From: Woeseiaceae bacterium
GTDB taxonomy: Bacteria; Pseudomonadota; Gammaproteobacteria; Steroidobacterales; Woeseiaceae
Length of the DNA stretch: 43,040 nt
Direction: 5' to 3'
NCBI GenBank assembly: GCA_030066735.1
Contig: JASJBB010000019.1
Span: forward strand, 1 to 43,040
The position numbers were made by a program, and so were the translations under genes. Positions within the stretch are counted from its first letter, which is position 1; every line of letters starts with the position of its first letter. Shown here piece by piece: positions 25,530-35,190 of the stretch. The notes beneath the pieces were generated by a model. The model was not told the origin of the DNA. It worked only from the letters and a program-made list of their open reading frames with translations, and ran no database searches.

Positions 25530-26534
25530 TCAGGACAGAATGAGATCGACGCCTCGTTCGACGAGAGCGCCGCCCAGCCATGAGCCCAAAGGGATGAGCA
25601 GGTAGAGTGCGAACCTGGCCAGGACCGAATGGTCGAACGGCCAGTTTCTCTGGTTTTCGATCATCGACTGGTAGGCCAGCGTGTCGGCGATGGACGGCCC
25701 CTCCCCGGAGCCAGACTTGAGCGCGTCTCTGGCGGTCTTCAGACTCGCTCGGCACCATTCGAGCTCCCGTTTCTTGGCGGCTTTGAATTTCCTGCGAATG
25801 CCACGCAGCGGCAGCATCAAGCCAATCCACGCCAATACGGTGAAGGCAATCCAAAAGCCGATAAGCGCCGGCCAGTAACGGGACTCGACACCCAGCAATG
25901 ACAGGACCGACACCATGCCGAACACCAGAAGCGCGTTGGTCAATCCCTGGCGAATCAGCGGCCGATACGGCTGCATGTGAAGAAGATCAAGCGACTCGAT
26001 GTGATTCGACATTCGGGATAATCGAGCGGACTCCACGACGACCACGTAGGTGAAACACCCGATCCAATACACGAACGCAACGGTTGTCGCCCGGTGCCAG
26101 AAGACGTCGTAGCTCCAGGCCTGCCAGTTCCAGGGGCCGTCCAAGTCCGGTGTGGTTGCATTGGTGACGCCAATACCGATGAACAGGTAACTCGCCATGC
26201 CTATTAGCGGCAATATCCACTTCGGATGCTTGCCGGCCCTGTCGACGATTGCCTGCCGGTCCGGCAAGTCCGGGATAGCCAGCGATAATTCATGCGTGGT
26301 TCGACGCGCCACCACCAGGACATAGGCATAGGCTGTTGCGCAATAGGCCGTGATGAGGATCTGTGTGACAGCGATCCGAAGCTCGCCGGGTCCGGAGCTT
26401 TCGGCGCCGCCGAAAATTATTCGGCCGACAAAGAACGCTATCAGTAGCCCGACCGCGAAAATGGCGCCAATCGAGACCGGATTTCCCGGCAACGCATCGA
26501 ATGCTCTTGACGTCCAGGGCGTTGTATACGACAT
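25530..26534 (-). CDS. Polytopic membrane protein of unknown function
   Basis: A 334-residue protein with about seven hydrophobic segments: after GNPVSIG near residue 22, then around ITAYCATAYAYVLVV, WILPLIGMASYLFIGIG, TVAFVYWIGCFTYVVVV, ALLVFGMVSVLSLLG, YWPALIGFWIAFTVLAWIGLMLPL and the C-terminal ARFALYLLIPLGSWLGGAL. A basic, helical RRKFKAAKKRELEWCRASLKTARDAL segment lies between the last two, facing the cytoplasm. I recognise no family or catalytic motif. The ATG at 26534 is preferred to a TTG 16 codons upstream, because the extra residues are hydrophilic and uninformative; neither has a clear ribosome-binding site. Confidence 0.65.
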   Translation of the reverse strand: MSYTTPWTSRAFDALPGNPVSIGAIFAVGLLIAFFVGRIIFGGAESSGPGELRIAVTQILITAYCATAYAYVLVVARRTTHELSLAIPDLPDRQAIVDRAGKHPKWILPLIGMASYLFIGIGVTNATTPDLDGPWNWQAWSYDVFWHRATTVAFVYWIGCFTYVVVVESARLSRMSNHIESLDLLHMQPYRPLIRQGLTNALLVFGMVSVLSLLGVESRYWPALIGFWIAFTVLAWIGLMLPLRGIRRKFKAAKKRELEWCRASLKTARDALKSGSGEGPSIADTLAYQSMIENQRNWPFDHSVLARFALYLLIPLGSWLGGALVERGVDLILS

Positions 26535-26911
26535 GGCCAAGTTGGTGGTCTCGCTACCTGATTCGAGCCCGCCGCAACGCAAAGGCAGATCGCAACGTCC
26601 GCTAAGGCTCGGTAGCCGTCATTCTAGCCTAAACCAACCCTTTGGCTGGAAACCGCCAGGGGTTGCCGTCATTCGTCGTGTTCAGCCCTGTCGCACGGAT
26701 ACATCGGAATCGCCTCAAGCGCTCTTGCGGCGCTTGCCAGCGGGCTGAACATGGAGCTGTACTTTGCATGCGCTTAGGAGAGCATGCATCGTAGTAAATG
26801 ACGACTCCGTTTCGGGCTTCAGAGTCTTGTAAAAAGATTTCCATTCTCGTTCCAACTAGGCAGGCCGAATCCGATTGTATTGACAGTAGTCCTTCCACGG
26901 CTGGCGATTCT
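26535..26911. other. Non-coding interval, 377 bases
   Basis: No convincing gene is seen. A short direct repeat (AATGACGGC followed by T/A-ACC, read on the minus strand) lies near 26610-26670, and two copies of the palindrome GCATGC (26766-26771 and 26782-26787) could pair as a stem with a ten-base loop. The interval marks the edge of a stretch of lower GC that continues to about 28.9 kb. Confidence 0.4.
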
Positions 26912-28528
26912 TCAATTGCACATACCTCGCGGCTCAAAAATGTCAGGATGCCGACCCCCGCTCACGAGCACGCGCCCGTCCTCAAGCACTGTGGCAGCTG
27001 CGCCTGTCCTTTGGAATCCGAGTTTCTCCGTCGAATAGAACTGTTCGATAACCGGATCGAAAACCAACACGCTGTCTGTAGTCGATTTCCAACCGTCTGC
27101 ACCTGTGCCCAACAAGACCGGCCCGGGACAATTCGCTGTCGATGGCATCGACACCGCAAAATGTTCGCTCGCCTTAATATCCGGCTCGCCGACTGCAACG
27201 AAAGAGTCATTGGAGGGTTCATACAGAAAGCTCGCCTGAAACTCCCAAGGATCATAATATTCTCTCCACCCGGGGATGCCGCCTGCAATCAACACTTTTC
27301 CGGTCGGCAACAGATTTGCAGTATGCAGCCAACGGCCATCACCGGGCATAACCGCGGTTGAACTAAACGAACCGTCAGCGGGTTGATAGGTTTCGGTGTT
27401 CAATACACTCGTGTGATCTCGCACGCCTCCTGCAATGAAAACCGATCCGTCAGCAAGTCGCGTTGCCGTGTGGCCGAATCGAGCCGAGTTCAGAGAACCG
27501 GTTGTCACGAACAAATTGGTGGCCGGATCAAACAGCTCAGTACTTTCCAGATACTCGACAAAACCTGACACCGTTCGCAGGCCACCGGCTATGAGCACCT
27601 GCCCGTTCTCGAGGAGTGTCGCGGAGTGACCACGACGCTGTTCAAGCATCGGCCCGACCTCAGTCAAGGAAGAATCGGCCGGGTCGAATAGAAGCGCGAG
27701 CTTCGACCCGGGCCCAACGTAGTCATATCCCTCTTCATCTCCGCCTGTAATTAGAACTCGGCCGTCCCGCAGCATGGTCGTTGCATATCCGTAATGATTC
27801 AACGTACCGACCTCATCTATAACTTCGCTGCCCGGATCGTATGTCCACATCGTGTTCCCGATAACCAGCGCTCGACCGTCTTCAAGGAGAACCGCGGCAA
27901 CCTCCCTGCCTGGTCGATCAAACGATATTTCTGCTTCCGTCACCGTCCATGCGCCGGTAACGAGTACTCTCACGGAACGGCTGGCGGTCGCCAGATTGCC
28001 ACTCGAATCAGAAACCATGTACCTGATCTCGTAGGTCCCTGAAATAGACAAATTCACAGCAGCGGTGTCGACAACAACTTGGTCAGTTAGGTCACCGTCA
28101 ATGTTATCCGTTGCAGTCACACCCAACTCGACGTATGGATCGCTGACGAGGATCGTCTGCAGTTGATCACCCAGTAGAGTAATTTCAGGAGGTTGCAGGT
28201 CTCTTACGTGGACAGTTCGATAAATTGCTACTTCATTCCCGGCAGCATCGCTCACCTCGTAAAAGACTTGATACGTGCCGGGCACCGAGGTGTCGATTGC
28301 ACTGGCATCAATAACAATCGAGGCTGTCAAGTCGCCGTCGCGGTTATCGCTGGCTGTCGCACCCAGTTCGCCGTAGGCCTCACCCACCGCTATGACCTGG
28401 GGGTTTTCGCCGACAAGAGCAATAACAGGTGACGTTTTGTCCGGGGCCTTGCCGCTGCCGCCGCAACCCACGAGTAACAGAACACTCATCGTAAGAATGG
28501 TCTTAAAACCTGTGTGTCGGGCCATCAT
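26912..28528 (-). CDS. Lipoprotein with two Ig-like (HYR/DUF5011) domains and kelch repeats
   Basis: A 538-residue lipoprotein with lipobox LLVGC (C22). Residues about 32-110 and 111-188 are two DUF5011-type Ig-like domains, each opening with P-x-I-x-L-x-G and containing ATDNxDGDLT plus a closing YxVSDxxGN. Residues about 200-538 hold kelch motifs (HSATLLENGQVLIAGG, HTATRLADGSVFIAGG, LHTANLLPTGKVLIAGG, GAAATVLEDGRVLVSGG), which build a beta-propeller. Such proteins are surface-exposed binding or sugar-oxidase-like proteins; no catalytic residues are apparent. GGGGAG lies nine bases before the ATG at 28528. Its base composition is lower in GC than its neighbours (28 of 60 bases at 27361-27420), suggesting recent acquisition. 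Confidence 0.85.
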   Translation of the reverse strand: MMARHTGFKTILTMSVLLLVGCGGSGKAPDKTSPVIALVGENPQVIAVGEAYGELGATASDNRDGDLTASIVIDASAIDTSVPGTYQVFYEVSDAAGNEVAIYRTVHVRDLQPPEITLLGDQLQTILVSDPYVELGVTATDNIDGDLTDQVVVDTAAVNLSISGTYEIRYMVSDSSGNLATASRSVRVLVTGAWTVTEAEISFDRPGREVAAVLLEDGRALVIGNTMWTYDPGSEVIDEVGTLNHYGYATTMLRDGRVLITGGDEEGYDYVGPGSKLALLFDPADSSLTEVGPMLEQRRGHSATLLENGQVLIAGGLRTVSGFVEYLESTELFDPATNLFVTTGSLNSARFGHTATRLADGSVFIAGGVRDHTSVLNTETYQPADGSFSSTAVMPGDGRWLHTANLLPTGKVLIAGGIPGWREYYDPWEFQASFLYEPSNDSFVAVGEPDIKASEHFAVSMPSTANCPGPVLLGTGADGWKSTTDSVLVFDPVIEQFYSTEKLGFQRTGAAATVLEDGRVLVSGGRHPDIFEPRGMCN

Positions 28529-28797
28529 TTTGTTTTTCTCCCCCGCTGATATTTGTGAGTATAGTCTGCTGTAAGAAACTCGACGATTCGATGCGTTGGC
28601 TCTGGTAGTAACCAACGCGGTAGTCGGAGAGATTGTGCGTCAGACATGCGCAGGATTTCGACTCTGTCGCCAACGGCGATATTGGATCTGACGTCAACTG
28701 GCTGGGTTGAGGGCAGAGCTTGCATGCTTGTGCAACCTGTCAGCATGCCCAAAACAACCGACATTGCAGTTATCCGGAAAGTCGACTCGCAAAACAT
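28525..28797 (-). CDS. Small lipoprotein, unknown
   Basis: A 90-residue protein with a signal peptide and lipobox MLTGC (C22). The mature part is about 69 residues, with AVGDRVEILR resembling a short barrel strand, then a Leu/Arg-Pro-rich stretch and a basic KYQRGRKTK tail. The strong GGGGAGGA eight bases before the ATG at 28797 argues that it is translated. Its stop overlaps the start of the kelch lipoprotein gene (TGA within ATGATG), so the two form an operon. I recognise no family. It might be a truncated relative of a longer lipoprotein. Confidence 0.6.
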   Translation of the reverse strand: MFCESTFRITAMSVVLGMLTGCTSMQALPSTQPVDVRSNIAVGDRVEILRMSDAQSLRLPRWLLPEPTHRIVEFLTADYTHKYQRGRKTK

Positions 28798-28914
28798 GAT
28801 GGAATCCTCCCCGTTGTTCCAGGGTGAATTCTCCGCTCAGGGGCGCGCCTATTTCCGGATGATGGCGTGATTGTTTGCTGATGAGCGGCTGATCCTACGA
28901 AAAGCGGACATCGA

Positions 28915-29280
28915 TCAGTCAGTAGCGATGTAGTTGTCTTGCCGAAATCGCGGCGTGCACAGCGCGAGGAAGATGAGGTCCACCTCGCCAGTATTGGTGA
29001 TCCGCTGTTCGGCGTCGGGCGGAATCAGCACGACATCACCAACGCCAACGCTCTCGGCGTCCTGACCCTCGATTTCTACAACGCCTTCGCCTTCCAGGAT
29101 GACATAGCGTTCGGCCGTGTCGATTACCTTGTGAAACGCCGTAGTGACGCCCGGCTCCACGCGTGCTCGTGCGATGGAAAGCGCCTCGTCGCCAGACGAG
29201 TTCGACAGCTCGAGGATGTAACAACGCTCAGGGGTGTAAAACTCCCGTGCAGGGTCGGGGCGAACAACGCCGGCTTGCAC
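28915..29280 (-). CDS. Cupin-domain protein
   Basis: A 121-residue single-domain cupin. Motif 1 is partly conserved in TTAFHKVIDTAERYVILEGEG (one His then Glu; the usual HxH is FHK, so one ligand is missing or displaced), and motif 2 is GDVVLIPPDAEQRITNTGE, with Gln in place of the usual His. Metal binding is therefore doubtful, and a small-molecule binding role is more likely than dioxygenase activity. The GTG start at 29280 lies four bases after the chpC stop, so it is probably the last gene of the chemotaxis operon. A link to pilus signalling is inferred from position only. Confidence 0.75.
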   Translation of the reverse strand: MQAGVVRPDPAREFYTPERCYILELSNSSGDEALSIARARVEPGVTTAFHKVIDTAERYVILEGEGVVEIEGQDAESVGVGDVVLIPPDAEQRITNTGEVDLIFLALCTPRFRQDNYIATD

Positions 29281-29284
29281 GGAC

Positions 29285-29755
29285 CTAGGCCTGGATCGAC
29301 TCGCGGGCCAGCAGTCCCTCGAGTTGCTCGAGGTCGGGAATCAGCGGGAATTCGTTGATCATCTTGACCCGGCACAGCACCGGCGCTTCGTCCGGCCAGC
29401 CCTCCGTCGTGTGCAGGCTCAGCACGTCCCGGTTGACCCGAACGAGTTGCGGAAAGCCCTGTGTGAGCACGCCGAAGAAGCCGATCTTGAGCTGGCCGCT
29501 GCCAGCGTAGAACACGACGATACGGGTACGGCCGGTCGCAACCGGGACCTCCTTGCCCAGCATTCCCTCGAACGAGACGACCGGCAGCTGCCGGCCGTTC
29601 CAGTTGACGGTGCCGAGCATCCACTTGTGCGCGCCTTCTTCGTGATCGGGCGGTGTAAACCGCACGACCTCGGCCACGCACGCACGCGGCACAATCAGCC
29701 GGTCCTCGGTGAGAGGGACAAGGAGGCTATAGAGTTCGTCGGTTTCCGCGTTCAC
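29285..29755 (-). CDS. chpC: CheW-like adaptor, ChpC type
   Basis: A 156-residue CheW-domain protein with SLLVPLTEDRLIVPRACVAEVVRF, the central WMLGTVNWNGRQLPVVSFEGMLG and the C-terminal NEFPLIPDLEQLEGLL. CheW domains bridge chemoreceptors and CheA kinases. It follows chpA directly (GTG overlapping the chpA TGA), the same place as ChpC in the Pseudomonas pilGHIJK-chpABC cluster. ChpB, a methylesterase that lies between chpA and chpC in Pseudomonas, is absent. PilI at 37.1 kb is the second CheW protein of the system. Confidence 0.87.
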   Translation of the reverse strand: MNAETDELYSLLVPLTEDRLIVPRACVAEVVRFTPPDHEEGAHKWMLGTVNWNGRQLPVVSFEGMLGKEVPVATGRTRIVVFYAGSGQLKIGFFGVLTQGFPQLVRVNRDVLSLHTTEGWPDEAPVLCRVKMINEFPLIPDLEQLEGLLARESIQA

Positions 29756-32700
29756 GTCAGCGTAATCCCTCGTTCCTCGAGCAGCCTGCCAATGGCGTCC
29801 AGCAGTTCAGCATCCTGGTAGGGCTTGCCGAGATAATCGTTGACACCGAGTTCAATGGCGCGGGCCCGGTGCTTGTCGCCCACTCGCGACGTAATCATGA
29901 TGATCGGCACATCCGCAACCCGGTCGTCGTTGCGGACATGCGACGCAAACTCGTAGCCGTCCATGCGCGGCATCTCGATGTCGAGCAAGATAATGTCCGG
30001 TTTGCTCTCGGACATGACGCTGATCGCGTCGAGTCCGTCCTTGGCCGTCATCACGCGCATGCCGTTCCGTTGCAGGAAGCGCTCCGTAACGCGCCGTACC
30101 GTAATCGAATCATCCACCACGAGCGCCAGCGGCCGGTCGTCGGTCGGCGCCGGCGCGGCCTTCTTGAGTTCGACCACGGGCGCGCCCGTGCGCACCAGCG
30201 CGGCGATGTCCAGGATCAGGATGATGCGGCCGTCGCCGAGGATCGTCGCACCGGAGATACCGCGGATACTGGCAAGCTGCGGGCCGACCGTCTTCACGAC
30301 GATCTCGCGGCTCGCGATCATCTCGTCGGTCAGCAACGCAGCGGAAAACTCACCAGCCCGAACGAGTATGACCGGGATAAACGGCTCGTCCTGCGGCAAC
30401 TTCGCAGCCTGTCCGCCAAGGTACATGCCGAGGTGCCGGAACTTGTAGGTCTGCTCGCCATACTGGAAGCCGGGCTCGGACTGGCTGAGCAGGTTTTCGA
30501 GCTCAGCCCTGGGAATTCGCGCGACGCCCTCGACCGACGGCAACGGCAAGGCGTAAACCTCTTCGCCGGTGCGAACGATAAGGGCCTGGGTAATTGCCAG
30601 CGTGAACGGCAGGCGTACCGTGAAGTTGGTGCCCTGCGCCGTAACGGACGAGATGCGCAGCGAGCCGCCGAGCTTCTTGACCTCGTTGGCGACGACATCC
30701 ATGCCCACACCGCGCCCGGCAGCCTGGGTGACCTTGCCGGCCGTCGTGAAGCCCGGCGTGAGGATCAGCTCCATGATCTCCTCGTCGGTCACCTTCGCGT
30801 CCGGCTGCAACATGTCGAGCTCGTAAGCTTTGCGCCGGATTGCGTCGACGTCGAGACCGCGACCGTCGTCGGCGACATCGATGACCATTTCCGAGCCTTC
30901 ACGATGCAGGCGGATCGTGATCCGGCCGGTCGCCGTCTTGTCGGCCTTCTGCCGCTCTTCCGGAGACTCGATACCGTGCACAACGGCGTTGCGCAGCATG
31001 TGCTCAAAGGGCGGCAGCATCTTGTCCAGCACCTGCCGATCGAGCTCGCCGGCGGCGCCCTCCACGGCCAGCTCGGCGCGCTTGTTGGCCTCCTTGGCGA
31101 TCTGCCGCACGAGTCGCGTCAATCGCGGTACGTGCCGCTCGAACGGCACCATGCGCGTGCGCATCAACCCGTCCTGCAACTCGGCAGTGACACGTGACTG
31201 CTGCACGAGCAGGCTCTCGGCTTCGGTCGTCAGCGACTGCAACATGTCCTTGAGACTTGCCAGGTCATTGGCCGATTCGGCGAGCGCGCGGGACAGCTGC
31301 TGGATGTTCGAGTAGCGGTCGAGTTCAAGTGGATCGAAGTCATGCGCCACCATCGTGTCCTGGTGCTTGTGCATGATTTCGTTCTCGGTCTCGATCTCGA
31401 GTTTGCGCAACTGCTCGCGCAGGCGGGCAATCGTCTGCTCGAGTTCCTCGACGTTGAATTCGAACGAATTGACCTGCTGCGACAGGCGCGAGTGGTAAAT
31501 GCTGATTTCCCCGGCGGCATTGAGCAGGTCTTCGAGCAGGTCCGCGTCGATGCGCGCGAATTCCTGGCGCTGCTCGGCGCGGGCCGCCGCTGGCTCGGGC
31601 GCCTCTTCCTTCGGCGCTGCCGTCACCATGCGCCGGGCTTCCGCAGGCGCTGCCGCTACCGGCTCGGGCTCAGGCTCGGGTTCCGGCTCAGGTGCCGGTT
31701 CCGGCCCGGTTTCGGCTTCAGACTCGGGCTCAGGCTCGGGCTCAGGTTCCGGCTCAGGTTCGGGCGCCGGTTCGGCCGCAGGCGGTGTGGCGATTTCGGA
31801 CAGCTCGTCCGCCAGCGGCGTATCCACGATAACCATGCTGACCGTATCTTCGGGCTCGATCGTGAACGCCGCCGGTTCGGCCTCCTCGACGTCTTTGTCC
31901 TGCGGCGCCAGTTCCACGTCGGCGTCGCCGGCAATCTCGAAGCCGGCATTGGCCTGCTGGATGCGTTTTTCGAGCTCACGCGCTGGCGGCACCGCTTTGT
32001 TGGCAATGACCGCATCGCGCATGCGATGCAATTCGTCCACGCTGTGCTGCAGCAGGTCATCGACGGCCGGCGACGGTTTTACACGACCATCCGCCAGCGA
32101 GATCAGCAGTGTTTCGAGTTCGTGACTCAGGTTGCCCATGGCCGTGATGCCCGCCATGCGCGCGCCGCCCTTCAGCGTGTGCAGGTGGCGCTTAAGCTCT
32201 TCCATCGACTGCGACGAGTTCTTGTTGCCGGTCCACTCGAGCAGGGCCTTGTCCGTGGACTCCAGCAGTTCCGCTGACTCTTCGGTGAAGATCGCGGCAA
32301 TCTCGGCGTCGTAGCCCGGCTCATCGCTGACGGGTTCCGGCTCCGGCTCTGCGACGGGCTCCGGCTCCGGCTTGGTCGGCGGCGTGATGGCGATGACGTC
32401 ATCGGGGACGACCGTGCCCTCGGGCTGCACGGCGTCGGCCAGTGAATTGATGTGTTCGATGAGCTTCGAGTAATCGGCGCGCTCGCGATCAGGTTTGTTG
32501 ATGTCGCCAACAATCGTGCCGATGGCTCTCGCGCCCGCCCGCAGCGCATCGAGACCGGACTGCTCGAAGCCGACCTTGTAGTCATACACACGCCGCACGA
32601 AACGGTTGAGCGCGGCCGTAACGGCCACGCCCCGTTCCACGTTGGCCATGTTGGCGCTGCCGTGCAGCGTATGACACGCGCGATGCAGTTTCTCGGTGAC

Positions 32701-35169
32701 GTCGAACGGCGGCGAGTGGCCTTCGCAGGCCGCCAGGTAGTCGACGATGACCTTGAGATGACTCGCCGTTTCCTTGGAGAAGATGTCGAGCAGAACCGGG
32801 TCCATCTCCAGCGCCGGCTCCGGCTCCTGCTCTTCCTCGGCCGGGCGGGATATCGTCAACACGGCCGCATTCGGGTCGCCTTCGGCAAACGCACTGGCGC
32901 GCGCCATTAGCAACGCGATGTCGGCCTTGGGCTCCGTGCCCACCTCGAGCTGTTCGATCAGCTCGGGCACCGCGGTCGCCGCCTCGGCGATGAAGTCGAC
33001 CATTGGCGGTGTACGTACGAGTGTGCGGTTGATCAGCCGGTTCAACAGGTTCTCGACGTTCCAGCTGTACTCGCCAATGCGCTCGGCGCCGACCATGCGG
33101 CCGCTGCCCTTGAGCGTGTGGAAACTGCGCCTGACCGTAATCAGGGTTTCCATGTCTTCGGGATCGTCCTGCCAGGCGGGTAACTTGCGCTTGATCGACG
33201 CGTATTCTTCCCTGGCCTCCTCGATAAACAGCTCGAGCAAATCCGGGTCGAGATGCTCGGCATCGGGCGCCACGACCGGCAGCGGCATGACCTCGGTCGC
33301 CTGCATGCTGGATGGTTCTGCCGATACGGCGTCTTCGGCCTGCCTGGCGATCTCGGCGGCGTCGAGTCTCTGTGTTTGCTCGACCGAGACCGGTTGCTCC
33401 TCGGCTTGCTGCGCCAGTCGATGTTCGACGTCGCGCAGCACGGAGAGGCAGGCTTCGGCGTTGTCCAGCATGTACCAGGGCTCGCTGCGCCCGGCCTTCA
33501 CCGTCTCCATGTAATACTCGATGCTCACGATGGCATCCGCCAGGCGATCGGTTTCCTTCTGCGTGAGCCGCCCGAGACCTTCATCAGCCAGCGCCAGCGT
33601 GATCAGTCCGCCGATGCGGTCGACGATCTCCATCGCCCGCGTCTTGTTGAGCATGAGCAGACCAGCCTTGATGCCGCGTATCAGCGACGGCACGCTGTCC
33701 AGCCCCTGCGACGGCGCCTGCTGCGCCAGGCTCTGCCCTACCGTTTCCTTGATCCGCGCGAGGTTGATAATGCACTCGCGCATGACCGACTCGGCGACCT
33801 GCTGATAATCGGCCGCCTCCTGCGGCGGCAAGTCGGCGTGTTCGTCTTCCTCGGGCCGGTCGCCCGGGGTAATCAGGCGCACGAGCTGCTGATCGAGACG
33901 ATCCTCGACACGCAGCAGCGTCGATGCGATATCGAGAATGATCTGGTCGGAGGCGCCGCCACCACGCTCGACAACGGTCTTGAGGCGGTCGATCTCGCCG
34001 TCGATATCGCCGCGCAGTTCGCCGAGGCCGAGGACGCCGAGCGTGTCACTGATCTTCTTGAGCAGTTCGAGCTGCGGCACGAGCTCTGCCGGCTTGTTCA
34101 TGCCCGTGCGCACGAAGATATCGAGCACGTCCTTGACGCGGGCCAGGTCTTCCTTGATGGCCGCCGCCACGGTCTCCATGAGCTTGATGCTGGGCGCCGA
34201 CAGCGCCTCGCGCGCGTGCTCGACCTGCTCGTCGCCCGGCAGCAGCTCGGCGAGATTGAACGCCGCCCGTATTTCGCTGATGCGTTCCCCGGCCGTGCTC
34301 GACCGCGCTACGTAGTAGAGAAGGTTGTTGAGCAGGTCGTCGATCGGGTGTTCGTCAAACGTCGTCAGCCCGTCGTCGATGATGCGTTTGATCTGGCGGT
34401 CCACCTGGCCGAGCAGCCGCTTGAGCGCCACGGAAGTATCCAGCCCACCTTCGGCCAGTGACTCGAGTACACCGCCGACGACCCAGAACAGCTGGTACAT
34501 GTCATCGCGCGTCGCGGCCTGCTCGAGCTGCAGCGCGACCGACGCCAGCGTGTCGAGGTGCCGCCGGCTGTCGCCGCCCTTGATCCAGCCGAGCAGCGCA
34601 AGCTGAAACTTCGGCCGCAGGCGAGTGGCGACCGACACCGGGTCCTCACCGGTGCCCTCACGCTTCTCGGCCTGCTGCGCCGCACGGGTCGGCGACAGGT
34701 TGAGCAGCAGCAGCGTGCCTTCGGACAGCAGGGGTTCGCCGCGCGCGGCCCGCAGGTCGTTGAGCATGGGAAGCAGCACCAGCGCAATATCGCGCCCACC
34801 ACCGAGCAGCCGCTCGATGTACGCCGGTAGCTGCACCATCGCCCGGGTCAGCGCGTCCAGGCCGTCCTCGCGGCCCTTGCCGGCACGCAGGCCCGCCAGG
34901 TACTTGCAGCCCAGCTCCATTTCCTCGGCCAGCAGCGCAGCGCCGTAAGTCTCGGTCATCTGCAGGGCGCCGCGCGCCTGGTGCAACAGTTCGCCGGCCC
35001 GTATCAGCGCCGCAGAACCGCCGCGCCCGTCCACGCAGTCCTCGAGTGCAAGGTGCGCGTTGCGGATCGTCTCCATGAGCTCGCTGGCGATGATCGCCAG
35101 TCCGCTCGGGGCGGCAACACCGCCCGAGTCTTCGACAATCTGTTGCTGGATGCCGGTTTCGGAGCTCAT
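29752..35169 (-). CDS. chpA: Hybrid chemotaxis histidine kinase ChpA/PilL (multi-HPt CheA with receiver)
   Basis: An 1805-residue kinase. The first 600 residues are helical, HPt-like and lack a phospho-His. Three canonical HPt domains follow, with phosphorylatable histidines at about 684 (SFHTLKGSG), 833 (CHTLHGSAN) and 997 (LHTLKGGAR). A Glu-Pro repeat linker (about 1132-1170) precedes dimerisation and ATPase domains: N box HMLRNAVVHGIE near 1390, DDGRGLD near 1435, GRGVGMD near 1485. A CheW-like domain (about 1530-1660) and a C-terminal receiver (phospho-Asp about 1730 in ILLDIEMPRMDG) complete it. ChpA phosphorylates PilG and PilH to control type IV pilus extension, retraction and cAMP. 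The ATG at 35169 is preceded by a TTG that could also start translation. Confidence 0.95.
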   Translation of the reverse strand: MSSETGIQQQIVEDSGGVAAPSGLAIIASELMETIRNAHLALEDCVDGRGGSAALIRAGELLHQARGALQMTETYGAALLAEEMELGCKYLAGLRAGKGREDGLDALTRAMVQLPAYIERLLGGGRDIALVLLPMLNDLRAARGEPLLSEGTLLLLNLSPTRAAQQAEKREGTGEDPVSVATRLRPKFQLALLGWIKGGDSRRHLDTLASVALQLEQAATRDDMYQLFWVVGGVLESLAEGGLDTSVALKRLLGQVDRQIKRIIDDGLTTFDEHPIDDLLNNLLYYVARSSTAGERISEIRAAFNLAELLPGDEQVEHAREALSAPSIKLMETVAAAIKEDLARVKDVLDIFVRTGMNKPAELVPQLELLKKISDTLGVLGLGELRGDIDGEIDRLKTVVERGGGASDQIILDIASTLLRVEDRLDQQLVRLITPGDRPEEDEHADLPPQEAADYQQVAESVMRECIINLARIKETVGQSLAQQAPSQGLDSVPSLIRGIKAGLLMLNKTRAMEIVDRIGGLITLALADEGLGRLTQKETDRLADAIVSIEYYMETVKAGRSEPWYMLDNAEACLSVLRDVEHRLAQQAEEQPVSVEQTQRLDAAEIARQAEDAVSAEPSSMQATEVMPLPVVAPDAEHLDPDLLELFIEEAREEYASIKRKLPAWQDDPEDMETLITVRRSFHTLKGSGRMVGAERIGEYSWNVENLLNRLINRTLVRTPPMVDFIAEAATAVPELIEQLEVGTEPKADIALLMARASAFAEGDPNAAVLTISRPAEEEQEPEPALEMDPVLLDIFSKETASHLKVIVDYLAACEGHSPPFDVTEKLHRACHTLHGSANMANVERGVAVTAALNRFVRRVYDYKVGFEQSGLDALRAGARAIGTIVGDINKPDRERADYSKLIEHINSLADAVQPEGTVVPDDVIAITPPTKPEPEPVAEPEPEPVSDEPGYDAEIAAIFTEESAELLESTDKALLEWTGNKNSSQSMEELKRHLHTLKGGARMAGITAMGNLSHELETLLISLADGRVKPSPAVDDLLQHSVDELHRMRDAVIANKAVPPARELEKRIQQANAGFEIAGDADVELAPQDKDVEEAEPAAFTIEPEDTVSMVIVDTPLADELSEIATPPAAEPAPEPEPEPEPEPEPESEAETGPEPAPEPEPEPEPEPVAAAPAEARRMVTAAPKEEAPEPAAARAEQRQEFARIDADLLEDLLNAAGEISIYHSRLSQQVNSFEFNVEELEQTIARLREQLRKLEIETENEIMHKHQDTMVAHDFDPLELDRYSNIQQLSRALAESANDLASLKDMLQSLTTEAESLLVQQSRVTAELQDGLMRTRMVPFERHVPRLTRLVRQIAKEANKRAELAVEGAAGELDRQVLDKMLPPFEHMLRNAVVHGIESPEERQKADKTATGRITIRLHREGSEMVIDVADDGRGLDVDAIRRKAYELDMLQPDAKVTDEEIMELILTPGFTTAGKVTQAAGRGVGMDVVANEVKKLGGSLRISSVTAQGTNFTVRLPFTLAITQALIVRTGEEVYALPLPSVEGVARIPRAELENLLSQSEPGFQYGEQTYKFRHLGMYLGGQAAKLPQDEPFIPVILVRAGEFSAALLTDEMIASREIVVKTVGPQLASIRGISGATILGDGRIILILDIAALVRTGAPVVELKKAAPAPTDDRPLALVVDDSITVRRVTERFLQRNGMRVMTAKDGLDAISVMSESKPDIILLDIEMPRMDGYEFASHVRNDDRVADVPIIMITSRVGDKHRARAIELGVNDYLGKPYQDAELLDAIGRLLEERGITLT
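31661..31775. repeat. Glu-Pro repeat-coding tract inside chpA
   Basis: Short imperfect repeats of the type GGCTCAGGYTCSGG (plus strand) encode alternating Glu-Pro pairs in ChpA, with an Ala/Gly/Thr interruption near the middle. Such a tract would form a stiff, extended linker between the last HPt domain and the catalytic core. It is prone to length change by slippage. Confidence 0.85.
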
Positions 35170-35190
35170 CAATTAGTGGTCCGGGTCTTC

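Noticed and set aside
26629..26937. 102-codon minus-strand frame in the 26.5-26.9 kb gap
   Set aside because: No ribosome-binding site, no family signal, and it overlaps the end of the kelch lipoprotein gene in another frame.
31661..31775. Repeat tract considered as a CRISPR or minisatellite
   Set aside because: Repeats are imperfect, have no unique spacers and are in frame with the Glu-Pro linker of ChpA.
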